This document shows, piece after piece, positions 43,748-59,904 of a stretch of DNA of 64,000 nt. The DNA comes from Aquanectria penicillioides. Its lineage: Eukaryota > Ascomycota > Sordariomycetes > Hypocreales > Nectriaceae. Location: contig PYIU01000001.1 of assembly GCA_003415625.1 (NCBI GenBank), positions 620,001-684,000 on the forward strand, read 5' to 3'. Position 1 is the stretch's first letter, and every line of letters starts with the position of its first letter. The position numbers and the translations under genes were made by a program. The notes beneath the pieces are model-generated. The model worked only from the letters and a program-made list of their open reading frames with translations, was not told the DNA's origin and did no database searches.

Positions 43748-45199
43748 GGCGAATCTGTTATTTGGCAATGCTGAGAATGCTAGAAGATGTGGTGTTGGGT
43801 TTGAAGGCGAGTTTGAAAGAGGACGGTTGTTGAAATATGCTTCGTTGTGGATGCGGAATATCAATGTTGAGATAGACCTTTGGATCGCCTTTATATGCAG
43901 CTTCGGCAACTCTTGACGAGGTGGTGTGGAGCGGAGTTGCGAATCCCGCGGGGTTGAGTACCGCGGAGTGTGACGGTTGGGTTGCCACATACGTCACCAG
44001 AATTGTATAGTAGCATTGAAATCCGAGAATATCTTGATGCAACATGAGTAATACCAATATCGATCTATCCTATTGGTTCCTTTTGTATTGCATGCGTTGA
44101 CGGGGTTTGATCCGTCGTGGATTGGTCACCGCAGGCAGACCCAACTCTTTCTTGATCACCTCCATGATTGCAAAATCCTTTCTCTTAATCTGAATAACCT
44201 GGATTGCGGATGTCACTCACATTCGCCGCTATCGGGTACTGTTTTCGGGCAATCGCGAGATGCTCTGATACCATGGTGAACTAGAGATTATAGTTGAGTG
44301 CCACCTGATGGGTGGTAGAGCAGGGCAGTGATACTAACACCATACTTTTTGAATTGACAAACGTCATCGATATTTTCTCACAATTTCGACAAACTGTCAA
44401 TATCCCTGGCGCCGCTGGCGGCTTGATTTGACGGAGTGAGGCTGCTTCCTTCGCGATAGCCGCGATTGCCTCAGAACCTTGCTCCGTACCGTTGCAGTGC
44501 ATGGTTCACCGTTCTTCAAGGATGTCGGGGTGATTCTTGCACGTTTTCTTTTTTTGACTCAGCAGGCTGTTCATCTTGGAGCTGGAATACTCAGAGCACA
44601 GAAATCGTCGGAATATTCGGTTGCGAGTTAAACGGAACCTTCAAGATCAAACGTCCCTGAGCGTCGCCGTCTTGGCTATCCAATTGGGGAGAATGCCGCC
44701 TCCCCCGTCCAGGCCTACGCTACGTTATCCACTTCGGAAGCCATATTGGCTTACCCGTCAGCAGTGGATACTGGCCTGGTTGACCCACCGAACAGTAATG
44801 ATCTTGCGCCGATGGGCTTCAATGTTTCTTCCGACGTCCAATTTTGTCTTGATCCAGGATTTTATGCCATATTCGTCTTCAAGGCTCTCCAGGCTTTCAA
44901 ACGAGGTACGACGGGATGAACGATGCGATAGTTATACTGGCATAGTTGATCAAATTAGTACCAGAGCCATGTGCTTGAACCAACGGTTCATGGCTTAATA
45001 TATCGAATCATACCTAGATTCCCCATTATCGTGCAGTTAATGTCAATGTCCCATTGGCTCGCTTCCGAATTCATCGACATGGGGTGGTTGTTCATAAAAG
45101 TTGGCTCACCCTCTTGAATGAGGGGTAAAACCGCCTGTTTAAATAACGTTTGTCGTTTGAGGAACAAACAGAACTCAATAAACGAATCTGACCGCGAAA
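43748..45199. other. long divergent intergenic region
   Basis: The 1452 bp between the SDR and methyltransferase starts contain several short ORFs (44281-44502 minus, 44576-44998 plus) without motifs or codon signal. No gene is supported. Confidence 0.4.
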
Positions 45200-46675
45200 A
45201 TGGTAACCTCTGATGCTGATCCTGTTGTCGTTCCCGACCCCGAAGAAGATGTATGAGCTGCCCTCCCACTTGGCTTCAATTTCAGTCAGCTCACAATACC
45301 AACAGGTTGCTGACCAGGACTCTGCTATTGGTTCAGTAGGATGCTCCCACCTCTCGTCTCGGCACCTGTGCAGTTTTGACTTGTAATAGGAGGCGGGATC
45401 CTCAACTGAAAGTATTTCAAGTTCCATTATCGATTATCGACGGGAAAATGGCCGCACATATCACAGGTACAAGGATGGGAGTGAGTTACCCACTAACCAC
45501 TTTGGCAGGGAATCATACTGACAAAATACGACAGAGTACAATCTTCCCAATGACGAAATCGAAAATGAGAGGCTAGGTATACTCTTTCTCCCATTTTACT
45601 CTCAATAGTCTCTTATGCTTCAAATTCAGACTTGCAGCATCATTTATTCCTCGCAACCTATGACAACATGTTAGGACTAGCGCCACCAAACCAACCTACC
45701 TCAACTATCAAGCGGGTTCTTGATGTAGGGACAGGCACCGGAATTTGGGCGATCGACTATGCGGATGAGCACCCAGAAACAGAGGTAGAAATGGTGTTTC
45801 CTCGGTGTAGACTACAACTAATTAATTTAGGTGATTGGCGTTGACCTATCGCCAATTCAACCGGATTTGTATGATGTAATCACAACTGTTGGCTCTAAAC
45901 CTTGACTAATTGTGAATAGCGTTCCTCCAAATGTCCGTTTCATTGTTGATGATATTGACGAAACTTGGGACTATTCGGAGCCCTTCGACTATGTCCATAG
46001 CAGGATGATGAATTTCAGCATCAACGACTGGTCGGTTTACTTCGGCAAGATCTTTGAGTAAGTAGAATGATGCTGCCCATATAACACAGGATTGATGATG
46101 CTAAATGAACGAGAAATCTTGCACCGGGTGGTTTTGTTGAGGTGCAAGAGATCGACATCGTCTTCGGCTGCGATGACGGCACCCTCACAAAGGATCACAA
46201 GCTCTATAATTGGTGCAAGCTTTTGGAAGATGCCTCAGTAAAGGCTGGTAGAGCTTTTGAGTCATTTGACAACATGAGAAAGGCCATGGTTGGCGCAGGC
46301 TTCGTTGATATTGTTGACACCCGCTTCAAGTGGCCGATCAACCGCTGGCCAAAGGACAAGAAGCACAAGGAGCTCGGGGCGTGGAATAACGAGAACACCG
46401 GAGTTGCGCTGGAGTCGCTTACGATGGCGCCATTTACTAGAGTCCACGGGTGGAGTAAGGAGGAGGTTACGGTTTTCCTTGCAGAGGCGAGAAAGGAACT
46501 GAACAACCCGACAATTCACGCATACTCTCCCATGTATGTATTACCTGCTTTCATCCCTTTGCATCATTTACTAACAGCCGACGAGATGCTCGATATACGG
46601 AAGAAAGCCGGATGCTTAAAATATTGGGTGTCATCGGAGTTTGAAAATTGTAGCAAATACAAACAGCCCTTATGA
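45200..46675 (+). CDS. LaeA-like SAM-dependent methyltransferase
   Basis: Methyltransferase of about 368 residues in eight short exons: 45200-45250, 45306-45335, 45390-45480, 45535-45576, 45630-45784, 45831-45868, 45920-46057 and 46114-46675. All phases agree. Order of motifs: acidic start (VVVPDPEED), then DYRRENGRTYHRYKDG and LPNDEIENERLDLQHHLFL, the LaeA-family signature. The SAM motif I is VLDVGTGTGIWAID, followed by VIGVDLSPIQP and later NLAPGGFVEVQEID. LaeA itself is a nuclear regulator of secondary metabolism; the many paralogues are mostly uncharacterised. The last residues after HAYSPM diverge from the usual end, and a GTATGT there could be another donor. A transposon begins 136 bp beyond the stop. 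Confidence 0.87.
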
Positions 46676-46810
46676 AATCATCCATTTAAGAGCCTGGGTG
46701 AGCCCGAGGACGAAAAACAGGCTGAAACTGTAAATGTTGATAGGAGAGATGGGCTTGGCAGGGCGTGTTTCGCCACTGTCAGCAATGTCCGCGTCTTTTC
46801 CTCAAAACTA

Positions 46811-46934
46811 CCCGCTGGGTTATGTAAGCTAGCTTTCAACCCCACCTCTCCTGCCGGAGAGATAGTAACAAAACCCATAACCGCGTCACTAGCGTAACCA
46901 ACTTTTCCAACATAACTCATCAATAACTTCTTCA
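46811..46934 (+). repeat. left inverted repeat of the transposon
   Basis: The reverse complement of 46811-46934 aligns with 49501-49640, including a long identical stretch of GGAAAAGTTGGTTACGC and CTCTCCGGCAGGAGAGGTGG. The left copy is shorter because of a deletion near 46830. Confidence 0.85.
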
Positions 46935-49500
46935 TTTAAAGCCTAAAATCGACCAAATTTATTATTCTTGCATTTTCACTTCTAATTTTAATATAGCTTA
47001 AATTTCTTATAAGTCCTATACCGCTGCAGCAAATGCCGCCTATGCATACCTATTAGGTCAGAATGTTATACGGACGACTTAGGCAAATCCCTTACTGCCC
47101 TATACATTAACTGTAAATAAACTGGCTTATTTATACTACACTAAGGAGTCTCTTACTAAGAAATATATATTATTATTAAGAGTAGGAAAGCAGCTTCCTT
47201 TTAGTACTAATAAAGGAGGGTTACCTTAAGCTATAACTGTAGAAAAAGAGCAGGCAATTGTTATATATATATGTAATGTGGAGAAGAGTGCATTTGCTGT
47301 AATAGAAGCCTATATATACAATTATGCTAGCTTCTTGAGAAAACACTAAATTTAAGGTCTAAAGACAGCTATTTCCAAGGCTTAGGCTCGCCAGTTTAAA
47401 CAGCAGTATCTAGAGCTTTAATTTAAGACTCTAAAGATTAAGGAGATTATAAGAGCTTCTGCTAAATATAACCTTTCTGGTATAGAGGCTTAGTTTAAGG
47501 AATTTAAGGCTATTATCAAGAAGCTTTTACTTAATCCAGCCAATCTATAGAACTTCAATAAAATGCCCTTATAAATAGGCTAAATTAATAGCAGCCTAAA
47601 GATATATTTAACCTAAATAAAGAAAAACACCTAGCCTATAACCTTTTAGCTAGGCAATAAGGAGTCCCTTACCTCTATTAATGCTATTAGTGCTACTAGA
47701 ATATTAATTCCTTTTTTCTTTATCCTTTTAGTAAAGGTCTTTCTTAAGGAATACATTATGGCTGATATTAATAAGAATATTATTCTTATTAATATAGCAA
47801 TTAAATACACAAACAGCCACTAGGCTTAATAGTAGTTAAAGCACTTTAATGAACACTCTTTTGCCCTTAATAATACCTTTAATAGCTATTCAATTAAGGA
47901 ATGGTTTAGGTATAAGACTGATATTATAAAGGCCATTTAAACCTAAGCTCTTGCTGTTTGGCTAAAAAAGAAGAAAAATCTAGTATATTAAATGCTCTTA
48001 ATAGACGGGTTTTTAGCTTATAAAGACCCTAATTTTATATAGTATTATTATGCCTTTAATATTATCCTTTTTTGCCTTTCTGCTTATACTAATTATATCC
48101 TTTAGCCCCTTAATATTAGTGTTTACTAGTACCTTAAGAAGGTACAGCAGTTATCCCTTAGGAACTTTATCTAAGCTGGAGGTATATATATTACCTAATT
48201 GGACTTTCTTAACTAATAGAAGGCAATGTATTGGGCTGCATTTAAGGCCTATTACATATATATAGGCTTTGAAAAGGCAGGGCTAATGCCCCTTGCTCTT
48301 AAGGTTATTTTATAGCCCCTTTGCCAATTGGTTAAGGATTAGGAAGAGCCCTTGTTTTCTATGCGGCTTGAGAAGGAAGCTATTACCTTAAGGAAGACTA
48401 AAAGAGACCTTACCGCTATTTAAAGCGTACAGAAGCTAGACCTTTTAAGCAGCCTAACTAAATAGGTTATATTAAATGCTGCAGCCTGTCTTGATCTTAC
48501 AATTATTATTTAGTTAGCGCAAAAAGAGATAATTTAGCAATATTAAGAGCGAATTGCTTTATAGTCTTAGCGCATATACATATAGCGGCGTATTTAGGTT
48601 AATAATGGGGCTTTTACAATAGAGGAATTGCATAAGAAGGTTAGGGACTGGGCTTATAAGGACTAGAAGAAGGAAAATAAGAAGAATATTTAGTCCTAAA
48701 AGGAGCTCTTTAATTAATTGCAAAAGGATAAGGCTAAGAGAAGAAAAACAGCCCCTTTAGGTTCTATCCCTTATGGCTAAGCTATACTAAAGGCTATATA
48801 GAAACTCTAGGAAAATGCAATAATCCTAAAAGAGGTTAAAGCTATTAAAGCCTTAAGGGAGCTTTAGCTTTAGGCTAATAAGGCAAAAAAGCAGCTTTTA
48901 TTAAGTATAGCCTTACTAATCTACCTTAATTATATCCCTAAAGTAGTTAAATGGAAGGCATTATAGAGGTTATTCAGTTAAGCCAGTATAACTTAAGTAG
49001 GCATTGCTACTACTGCCCAAATTAAAGATTAAAGTAGCAACTAAGATTATAGCTTAAGGGACTTTATATTAATAATATTACATTTATTAATTAGGCTGCC
49101 TTCTTTGCCTTTAGATATAGGCTTTAATAATACTTTAATTAAGATTATTTAGACTACTTGAATTAAGGCTTTATATTAATCTCTTTTATGCATTTAAAAT
49201 GCCATAATAGATAAAGATATTAATGATTAAGCTTATAGCTAAATACCCAATATAAATTATAGTGGATTTAGCTTTAAACGAGCGCTAAATCGGTATTCTA
49301 GTGAGGAAGAACCTAACGCTATTATTTCTATGGGAGGCGTATAAATCACTATTCTAAAGTCGCAGCGGTATCAATAAGCTCAAGCTTTATATAGCTAGAA
49401 TTCAATAACCACACCACTAAAATAACTCATATTAATAGAACTGGTTATTTTAAAGTAGGTGATTCTAATAATATCTTTATCTTTGTATTTGGACTTTATT

Positions 49501-49640
49501 TGATGAAGTTGTGGATAAGCTACATTGGAAAAGTTGGTTACGCCAGTGATACGGTTACGGGTTTTATTACCACCTCTCCGGCAGGAGAGGTGGGGTTGTC
49601 TACAAGCCCAGCGTAGCGCGCTTCTATATGACCCACCGGG
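49501..49640 (-). repeat. right inverted repeat of the transposon
   Basis: Mate of the left repeat. Differences are mainly transitions, as RIP would give. It contains the internal palindrome CACCTCTCCGGCAGGAGAGGTG. Confidence 0.85.
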
Positions 49641-49642
49641 TA

Positions 49643-50175
49643 GCAAGGATGTGATCCTGATGCCTAGAGACCACCACGACCGACCTTGTAGCCCCTCAAA
49701 AGACCAATCACCCATGTCGAAATTGCGCTTGGAAAATGTGTATCGAGGTGGGACAGAAAGGGAAGAGGTGTGTACTAATGCTTAAAATATATAAGCTGGC
49801 TGATGGCCAGCGCTTCTCATAGGGCTTTGTCGTTGGACGAATGCCAATATATTCTGAATCCTTCGGGGGTTATAGCGAGGCCGTTGAGATCAGCAGAGAA
49901 GTAAGATGTAGACTAAGTTAGCGAGCAGGGCCGCGCTGACAGTGACGTGGTTGGTGCCTAGACCACGGACCATCGGCAACGCCACAATCTGCTTTTCCAG
50001 ATTCAAACTTCCGTTGCGTGCACATCGAGGAGCGTGCAATCCTGAATAATCCATAACTTTGGCTCATTTATACTGCTAAATAATTTCTTCGTCACCTTCC
50101 AGAAAGCTCCTTTTTCCCTCCTTTCTCCGAGCTTTCCCGGGCGGCCTCTGTCGGCTCGACGGTCCAATTGCTGAC
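49643..50175. other. intergenic region
   Basis: The 533 bp from the transposon to the beta-tubulin start return to normal base composition. No gene seen. Confidence 0.45.
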
Positions 50176-51805
50176 ATGCGCGAGATTGTGAGTTTGCCGT
50201 TCCATGTTGCTTCAAATACGACAATGCACCAAATCTATCGTGACCCTTTTGCTTACGCGATCCTTTCCCTCAGATCAGCCTTCAAGTCGGGCAATGCGTC
50301 AGTAGTCTCTCCGATCCCAAACGTCTTCACTGTGGCTCACAGGACATAGGGCAACCAAGTCGGCTCGGCGTTCTGGTAAGCTCACAAGACGTCCAAGCCT
50401 TGGATCCAAGTTCCTATTGCTCTTGAAGTTTACAAACCTCAGGGATGCCATTCACAATGAGCACGGGCTCGATGAGAAGGGCGTGTAAGTACTATGGACG
50501 CAATATACCGTCCTTGCTTACCTGTGCAAAGGTTCGTGGGATCATCTGAGGCCCTATTGGATGGCATGAAAGTCTATTTCAATGAGGTAAACTTACTACT
50601 TGCGCATCTTCGGACTCATAAAGGTGACATTTCTTAGGTTGCCAATCGTAAATATAGCCCACGGACGGTCCTGATTGATCTAGAGCCCGGCACGGTAGAC
50701 GACGTGCTGTCTAGTCGCATCGGACCACTGTATGCACGTGAAAATATAGTCCTCGGCAACGCTGGGCTCTTTTACGGCTGGAGTAAGTTCGTGCTGGAAG
50801 ACCCAGCGATTCTCGAGCATGTCATGAACGTAGTCCGTCGTGAAGCAGAGGGCTGCGACTGTCTTCAAGGCTTCCAAATGACGCATTCGCTGGCCGGTGG
50901 CACTGGTGCTGGATTGAGCACCGACATTTTGACCGGAATTCGCGACGAGTTTCCAGATCGGATTATTGCAACCACATCCGTCTTTCCGGAGACCACTTTC
51001 AGCCATGAATCTGTTGTGGCACCCTATTATGTAGGGTTAGGAATGGACCGGCTCAAAGAGTGTTCTGACGTGACATTCGCCATCAACAATGACGCTCTCT
51101 ATGACATCTGTATGCGGAGCCTCGAACTCTCCAACCCGTCATATTTGGATCTCAACGCTCTAGTCTCGACGGTAATGTCAAACCTGACGGCTTGCTTCAG
51201 ATTTCCGGGACAGCTAGACTCCGATCTGGGGAAACTAACTGCCAGTTTGGTTCAGTCTCCTCGGCTGCAGTTCTTGTCCCTTGGAATATCCCCCTTGGCT
51301 ACTCGTCACTCCCAGCGCTTGAGAACGGTTGACAGTGCCGGCTTGATCAAAACACTATTTGACCCGAAAGACAGTTTATCAGTCTCAGAATTTCAAAATG
51401 GACGACTCCTTAATTGTTTAGCAATCTTGTAAGTCCTCAATTAGCTCCGAACAAGAATCTCACTCACCGTTGGCTAGTCGCGGAGCGGTCGGAATGAACG
51501 AGGCCCTCAACAACATACGCAACATCCAAGACGTGAACTCACCCGACTTTTTGAAATGGATTCCTGGTAATGTGCAAACCACATTCTGTCCCGTTCCCCC
51601 TCCCAATGCAACTGCGTCATCTGCCATTGTGGGCAACTCGACGGCTATTTATACAGTTTTCCAGCGCATTCAGGAGGAATTCTCTGCGAGGTTTCGCCGC
51701 AAGGCGTTTGTTCATTGGTTGACGCATTCTGGCATGGATGAAGAAGAATTTGTGGAGGCCGAGGAAAACATGAAGAACCTTTCGCTCGAGTATCAACAGT
51801 GCTAA
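50176..51805 (+). CDS. divergent beta-tubulin paralogue
   Basis: Protein of 425 residues (typical beta-tubulin about 446) from seven exons: 50176-50187, 50274-50297, 50350-50375, 50453-50494, 50532-50586, 50638-51428 and 51478-51805; all phases fit. It keeps MREI, LQVGQCGNQVGSAFW, LIDLEPGTVD, VVRREAEGCDCLQGFQ, NDALYDICMRSLELSNPSY and FRRKAFVHWLTHSGMDE. The GTP loop is AGGTGAG instead of GGGTGAG. Many core positions differ and the acidic C-terminal tail is missing (it ends EYQQC). Equivalent positions 6, 167 and 198 are Ser, Thr and Val, where normal fungal beta-tubulin has His, Phe and Glu. It is probably an accessory tubulin, expressed or decaying; microtubule incorporation is uncertain. Confidence 0.9.
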
Positions 51806-52068
51806 TGGGGCTGGAATACTCAATGCACAATGTTGTGGACGCACAATTGAAGCATAGGTTGGATTGATTTCCCGAATAAAAGTATCCCGACTAAAAACCA
51901 CTGCCTCTTATCCAGATCCATCCAAACCTTTCACACTTGTATGGTTGCTCGTTTCTATTCCGCTAAAAGTGACATGAACAAAAGATATGAAAAGATGTGC
52001 TTACTCCCTGACAACAATGAGCCTGTCTCATCTATCTCTCCTCACCAGTGCGTGTACTCCATGGCTGC

Positions 52069-54541
52069 TCAGTGGAGAGATTTGTCTAATACATTGTCTC
52101 GCTTTGCATTATTTGAGCAAAAGCCCTGTTTGACACTAACACCGTTCGTGGAGGCTTCTAATGACTCGAGCATAGTCTTCAGCTCGTCCAATCTGTTTGC
52201 GACTGAGACAAACATGCCGCCTTGTCGAAGCTGTTAGTCCTCTGGGATAAAAGTGTCGGAATGAGTGAAACGAACCTTCGGCATGCCATAAGATGTGGCA
52301 ATGGAATGCCCAAACTCCTGGGTTATCCGCCAAAATGCGGATCACAAGGTGGGAGAAACCTGGAATCGTAATTGTGTCTCGTCTCATAGGGTTGTTGTGA
52401 TTCCAAGTCGTGGCGCCCTTGCCATACACATCATCGCCCCATCCAATAACCTGGAAATTTTGTCCTAGGAAAAGTGTTAGTTTATTTAGTTGCATCAAAG
52501 CAATTTCAACTCATCAAGAGCGTACCACTAAAAACATTCTGGTCAGTACGGAATAGGCATATCGCTATTCAGCAACAAAAACTCACTGCAAGTGCCACGG
52601 GTGAATCATCATTGTCTGTGAGTTTATAACAATCTGTGCGGCTTTGTCTGCATCTTGTGAAACGAGGACTTGTTGGTTCACCCCAAAGTCCCATTTGTTG
52701 GCCCTAGAGTCGGCATTCTTAGAAGCTGTCTCATTCTGGAGGACTTTCCAGATGGTCGCATCATCCTGCAAGGGAGCATAGATGGTCTGTGATGTGTCAG
52801 GACAGTGACAGGATTCAATGGTGGTCAAGTTACCTTGTTAACATAGGTGCGAATGGTGTCGTCGACCATGGCCTGGTAGAATTCAAAGTAATGGTGATTT
52901 CTTTCGCCGACATCGTACCACCCCTTCTCTCGCATCGGCCGAGGAAGATCAAACGGCAAATCCTCACAATAATCTGGCCAAGGTTCTTCCCCGATCAGTA
53001 TGTTGGTTTCGCTCTCCAAGTCCCAAGGCGAACCGATAGCCACGGCATTCATGTCGGTTTGGTCGTATGCCAAGATGCCTGTCGCTTCGAAGTTGACGCT
53101 TGCTAGTCCGCCGATGTGTGAGTGGGCAAGGTGAAAACATGAGGTAGCCGCAGCCGCGCGCATTTTGTAATTTCCAACCGTCTGGTTGGCGGTGATGAGC
53201 ACTGAGTAGCGTTGTCCTGGGTTCAGGAAAACCCGTGTTGTCCCAATCGGTTGTACTTCAACACCATCAATCTCCACAATTGACAATGTGTGGTTGTCAA
53301 TGGTGAACCAAATAGGGGTAGAAGTGCTGTGGCTGATCAATCGCAGGCGGGCTTGGTTCCCACTCTTGATGCGGGTCGAATAATGTGAACCACCTGTACA
53401 TTGAATCTCTTCATCATCATCATGTCGACGGGTTTCACCATGAGAGTGTCCAGAATCGTCACCCGCACCACTAAATATCGAACAGTTGACGATATTTTGG
53501 CCATTCATGAGCATGTTATCAGGCGGGGGCTCCAAGCCGGCCCCCCCTCCAGAGCTCCAAGAAGGGTTTGTACCCAGATATTCGTAAGCCAGCTGAGAGA
53601 TTTTTGGTTATTTTGTGCAAATATTTTATCGAAGAATGCTGCTTACCTGCTCTGAATGTTGGTGGAATAGCTCTCCAACCATGACAATCTTGTCATCATC
53701 TACGGGCGGAATCATCTCATCAGGATCATGGATTACCTAACACATAATTAGGAGAGCTCAAAGAAGGGATAACGTGGGAGAGAAATTAAATTCGTCTCAC
53801 AATTGGCCCATAGAGTCCGTCGGTGTACTGAACTGACACATGTGAATGGTACCAGAAGCTTCCGCGTTGGTCGGTGACGTTGAATTCATACGTGAAGCTT
53901 TGGCCTGGAGGGATTCCACATTGGGTCACGCCATAGACGCCATCCATCCAGACCGTATTTCTCTGGTCAATCCCATGCCAGTGAATAGTTGTGCTAGCAT
54001 TGGGCATGTTGTTGTGAACGAGGACGCGAATGACGTCGCCGGTGTTTGCCTCGATAAGCGGTCCCGGAGACTGTCCATTGACTAAGATCATGGACTTTTG
54101 GAATCCATCCGGGGCTGCAAGGTCACGAGTAACATTGAACACATACTTTCTTGTTTGCGGTGTACGTGAGACTACGAAGCCCGTGTTCAAGTCGAGCTGG
54201 TCAGACGGCGATGCCTCAGTTGGTGGGGGATTTTGCTCTTCGGGACTTGATGTCTGAGAGGGAGCAACAATGGATGTCACTTGAGTAACTGCATCGCTGC
54301 TCCCGGAATTGTCGGGTGTAGACAATTTAACTTGTTCATTGGAAAATTGTACCATGAGAAAGCCAACTAGGACCAAAGTAGACAAGCAGCAGGCGGCCAT
54401 GATGCATGAGAACATCAGGTGGCTCCTCTTGCGAGGTGAAGACCACCGTTGTCGAGGATCTCTTGCCGGCCCCGAGGCCACTCCGCCCAGCATCCTCTCT
54501 CTCTCATGCTCTCCGTCGCGAGATGCTCGATATGCGTCCAT
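52069..54541 (-). CDS. membrane-anchored laccase-like multicopper oxidase
   Basis: Oxidase of 710 residues: cytosolic tail, one membrane helix at residues 42-66 (LMFSCIMAACCLSTLVLVGF), then the extracytosolic enzyme. All four copper motifs are present: HWHG, WYHSH, HPWHLHG and HCHILWHAE. Exons 54541-53801, 53736-53647, 53592-52834, 52786-52587, 52527-52526, 52464-52276 and 52220-52069 total 711 codons. The third copper motif is completed only by the 2-nt exon TG at 52527-52526 between two good introns. The final acceptor AAG at 52221 gives WHAEGGMFV. The expected job is oxidation of phenols, pigment precursors or Fe(II) with O2. The GMC oxidoreductase at 55458 on the same strand is a plausible H2O2 or redox partner. 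Confidence 0.87.
52526..52527 (-). other. 2-nt microexon of the multicopper oxidase
   Basis: The upstream intron 52586-52528 has GTGAGT, a TACTGAC branch site and TTTTTAG. The downstream intron 52525-52465 has GTACGC, an ACTAAC branch site and CCTAG. Only inclusion of TG between them gives the copper-binding HLHG and restores the frame; joining the outer exons directly shifts it. Confidence 0.6.
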
Positions 54542-55457
54542 ATGCACGCGAAGAAGAAAGAGTCTAGCGTCTGGGACAGCGGGCCCAATTGGAAGGCGAC
54601 GTGATGGGGAGAATGCGACAGGAGAACGCGTCTGTGGTTGACGGCCGGGCCGGGGTGGACAGGGAGAACCGAGGGGCAGAAGAAGAATAAGATTATGCAA
54701 AGTTTACAAAGAAAACAAGGTCTAATGTGAAATGACGGCGCTCACGCGCTTTGGCTCTTACTTGTAGAAGGAAATGAACGAACGCGACAAAACCCAATTC
54801 ATGCAGCATGAAACCACTCCGGGACACTCTGTCTTGACAGAAGAAAAGCCCCAAAACTGTCAGCGACGGAAGGGAATATTTCCGGCCCAGCGGTCTCCAC
54901 TTTCACATTCCTGTCAAGCGAATTAGCGGCTCGTCTTCGGTCTGACGAGATTCCAATGTGCTGAGGGGTAATTTTTAGGTGCAAATGCAGGCCCCTGCAT
55001 CAGCCGAAGTCCGATTCCAGAACACACGAGCACTTCTAGAAGTAGGAATTTGGTAAGTTCCTGCAGATAATCTGAAAAGCCCTGTCAAATACCGCAGCCA
55101 ATTGTCTACGGAAATGCTAAATTATATGTCCGCAAATGACCAGGAAAGGCTGTAGGCGCATCTGCGGAGATAGACCTTGGTGGGAAATCTGATAATGTGA
55201 CAAATCAAGGGTGGTTTTCGAATAAACGCCTGATTCATGTATCAGTCTAAAACAAGGAGGAATGATATTCACGTAAAATAATTCAAGGACAATATTTGAA
55301 ACAAAAAATCGAACAGATGATCAAAAGATGCGTTTAGTCAAACGAGTCATTGCAATCTGATTCGTCTTCTGATCAGCGATCATCAATAAGTAAGAAACCA
55401 GGCACAATCAATATTCCTTCTTTATTCTGTCCAAACAATCAATCGGTTTCACATGAT
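54542..55457. other. intergenic region
   Basis: The 916 bp hold the promoter of the oxidase and the 3' flank of the GMC gene. No supported ORF. Confidence 0.4.
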
Positions 55458-59307
<3,850 letters not shown>

Positions 59308-59904
59308 ATGACATCTTTGACTGCAAATTCGCCTTCAGAGTCAGGACAAATCTCAAACCTGAGACCCATTACCACTTACCTAACTGGCCATGACTCGACG
59401 ACGGGAAAGGCGATTGTGCAAGAGAAACGTGACGGCAAATGGTCTTCGTACGACGACAAATTGATGGGTTTCAATGTCATATACACAACCTCGGAATTTC
59501 CTGCATCTCTTGACTCCAATGCCGATGTCAAACGCCACGACGAGGTGATGCGGTCTCAAAAGCTGGGCCTCGTAAACAAGAACGGAACCGTCTGCCGAGT
59601 CGTTGACTTCGCCCCCGGATTTGACTGCATGATGCATCGAACGAAGAGTCTCGATTATGGGGTAGTGCTGGAGGGATCCATCGAGCTCGTCCTTGATTCA
59701 GGGGAACGGCAATTGATGAAGCGCGGGGATGTTGCAGTCCAGCGCGCAACCATGCATGCGTGGCACAATCCTAGCAGGACAGAATGGGCCCGCATGCTGT
59801 TTGTGCTTCAAGATTGTCAAGAATTAAGCGTACTAGGGCAAGTGATGAAGGAAGATCTCGGTCGTGGGGCAGAGGGGCTTCCTCTTAGTGGAAATGATTG
59901 TTGA
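59308..59904 (+). CDS. cupin-domain protein (paralogue of the one at 17493)
   Basis: Single-exon protein of 198 residues. Cupin motifs: RVVDFAPGFDCMMHRTKSLD, EGSIELVLDSGERQLMKRGD and RATMHAWHNPSRTEWARML. Over this core it shares the pattern DFAPG-C-HRT-D-GVV-EG-EL-LDSGE-RG-VQR-TMH-W-NPS-WAR with the cupin at 17493-18131. The first metal motif keeps one His and has Met-Met in place of the Pro-Asp of the other copy, so metal use may differ. The function is unknown; it is flanked by a GMC oxidoreductase and a conserved hypothetical gene. Confidence 0.82.
   Translation: MTSLTANSPSESGQISNLRPITTYLTGHDSTTGKAIVQEKRDGKWSSYDDKLMGFNVIYTTSEFPASLDSNADVKRHDEVMRSQKLGLVNKNGTVCRVVDFAPGFDCMMHRTKSLDYGVVLEGSIELVLDSGERQLMKRGDVAVQRATMHAWHNPSRTEWARMLFVLQDCQELSVLGQVMKEDLGRGAEGLPLSGNDC

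Larger units (their letters stand above)
46811..49640 (+). mobile_element. RIP-degraded Fot1/pogo-type DNA transposon (Tc1-mariner superfamily)
   Basis: A 2.8-kb element bounded by inverted repeats that start CCCG[C/G]TGGGT[T/C]AT at both outer ends and are flanked by TA at 46809-46810 and 49641-49642, the expected duplication. The interior (46950-49380) is extremely AT-rich and full of stops. Transposase remnants read on the plus strand: EKEQAIVIYICNVEKSAFAV near 47240, NFNKMPL near 47551 (the usual NFDETGF decayed), LGNKESLTSINAISATRILI, WLKHFNEHSFA and GFEKAGLMPLALKVIL. Order and spacing match pogo/Fot1 DDE transposases. No intact ORF, so it is immobile. Confidence 0.85.

Noticed and set aside
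45092..45427. Minus frame of 111 codons
   Set aside because: It overlaps exons 1-3 of the methyltransferase, which have in-phase introns and family motifs; the antisense frame has none.
46678..46935. Minus frame of 85 codons next to the methyltransferase
   Set aside because: Much of it lies in the left inverted repeat of the transposon.
52136..52498. Multicopper oxidase ending at 52136 in the unspliced frame
   Set aside because: A GTTCGT donor and AAG acceptor lead to WHAEGGMFVSVANRL and a stop at 52069, which fits the family better.
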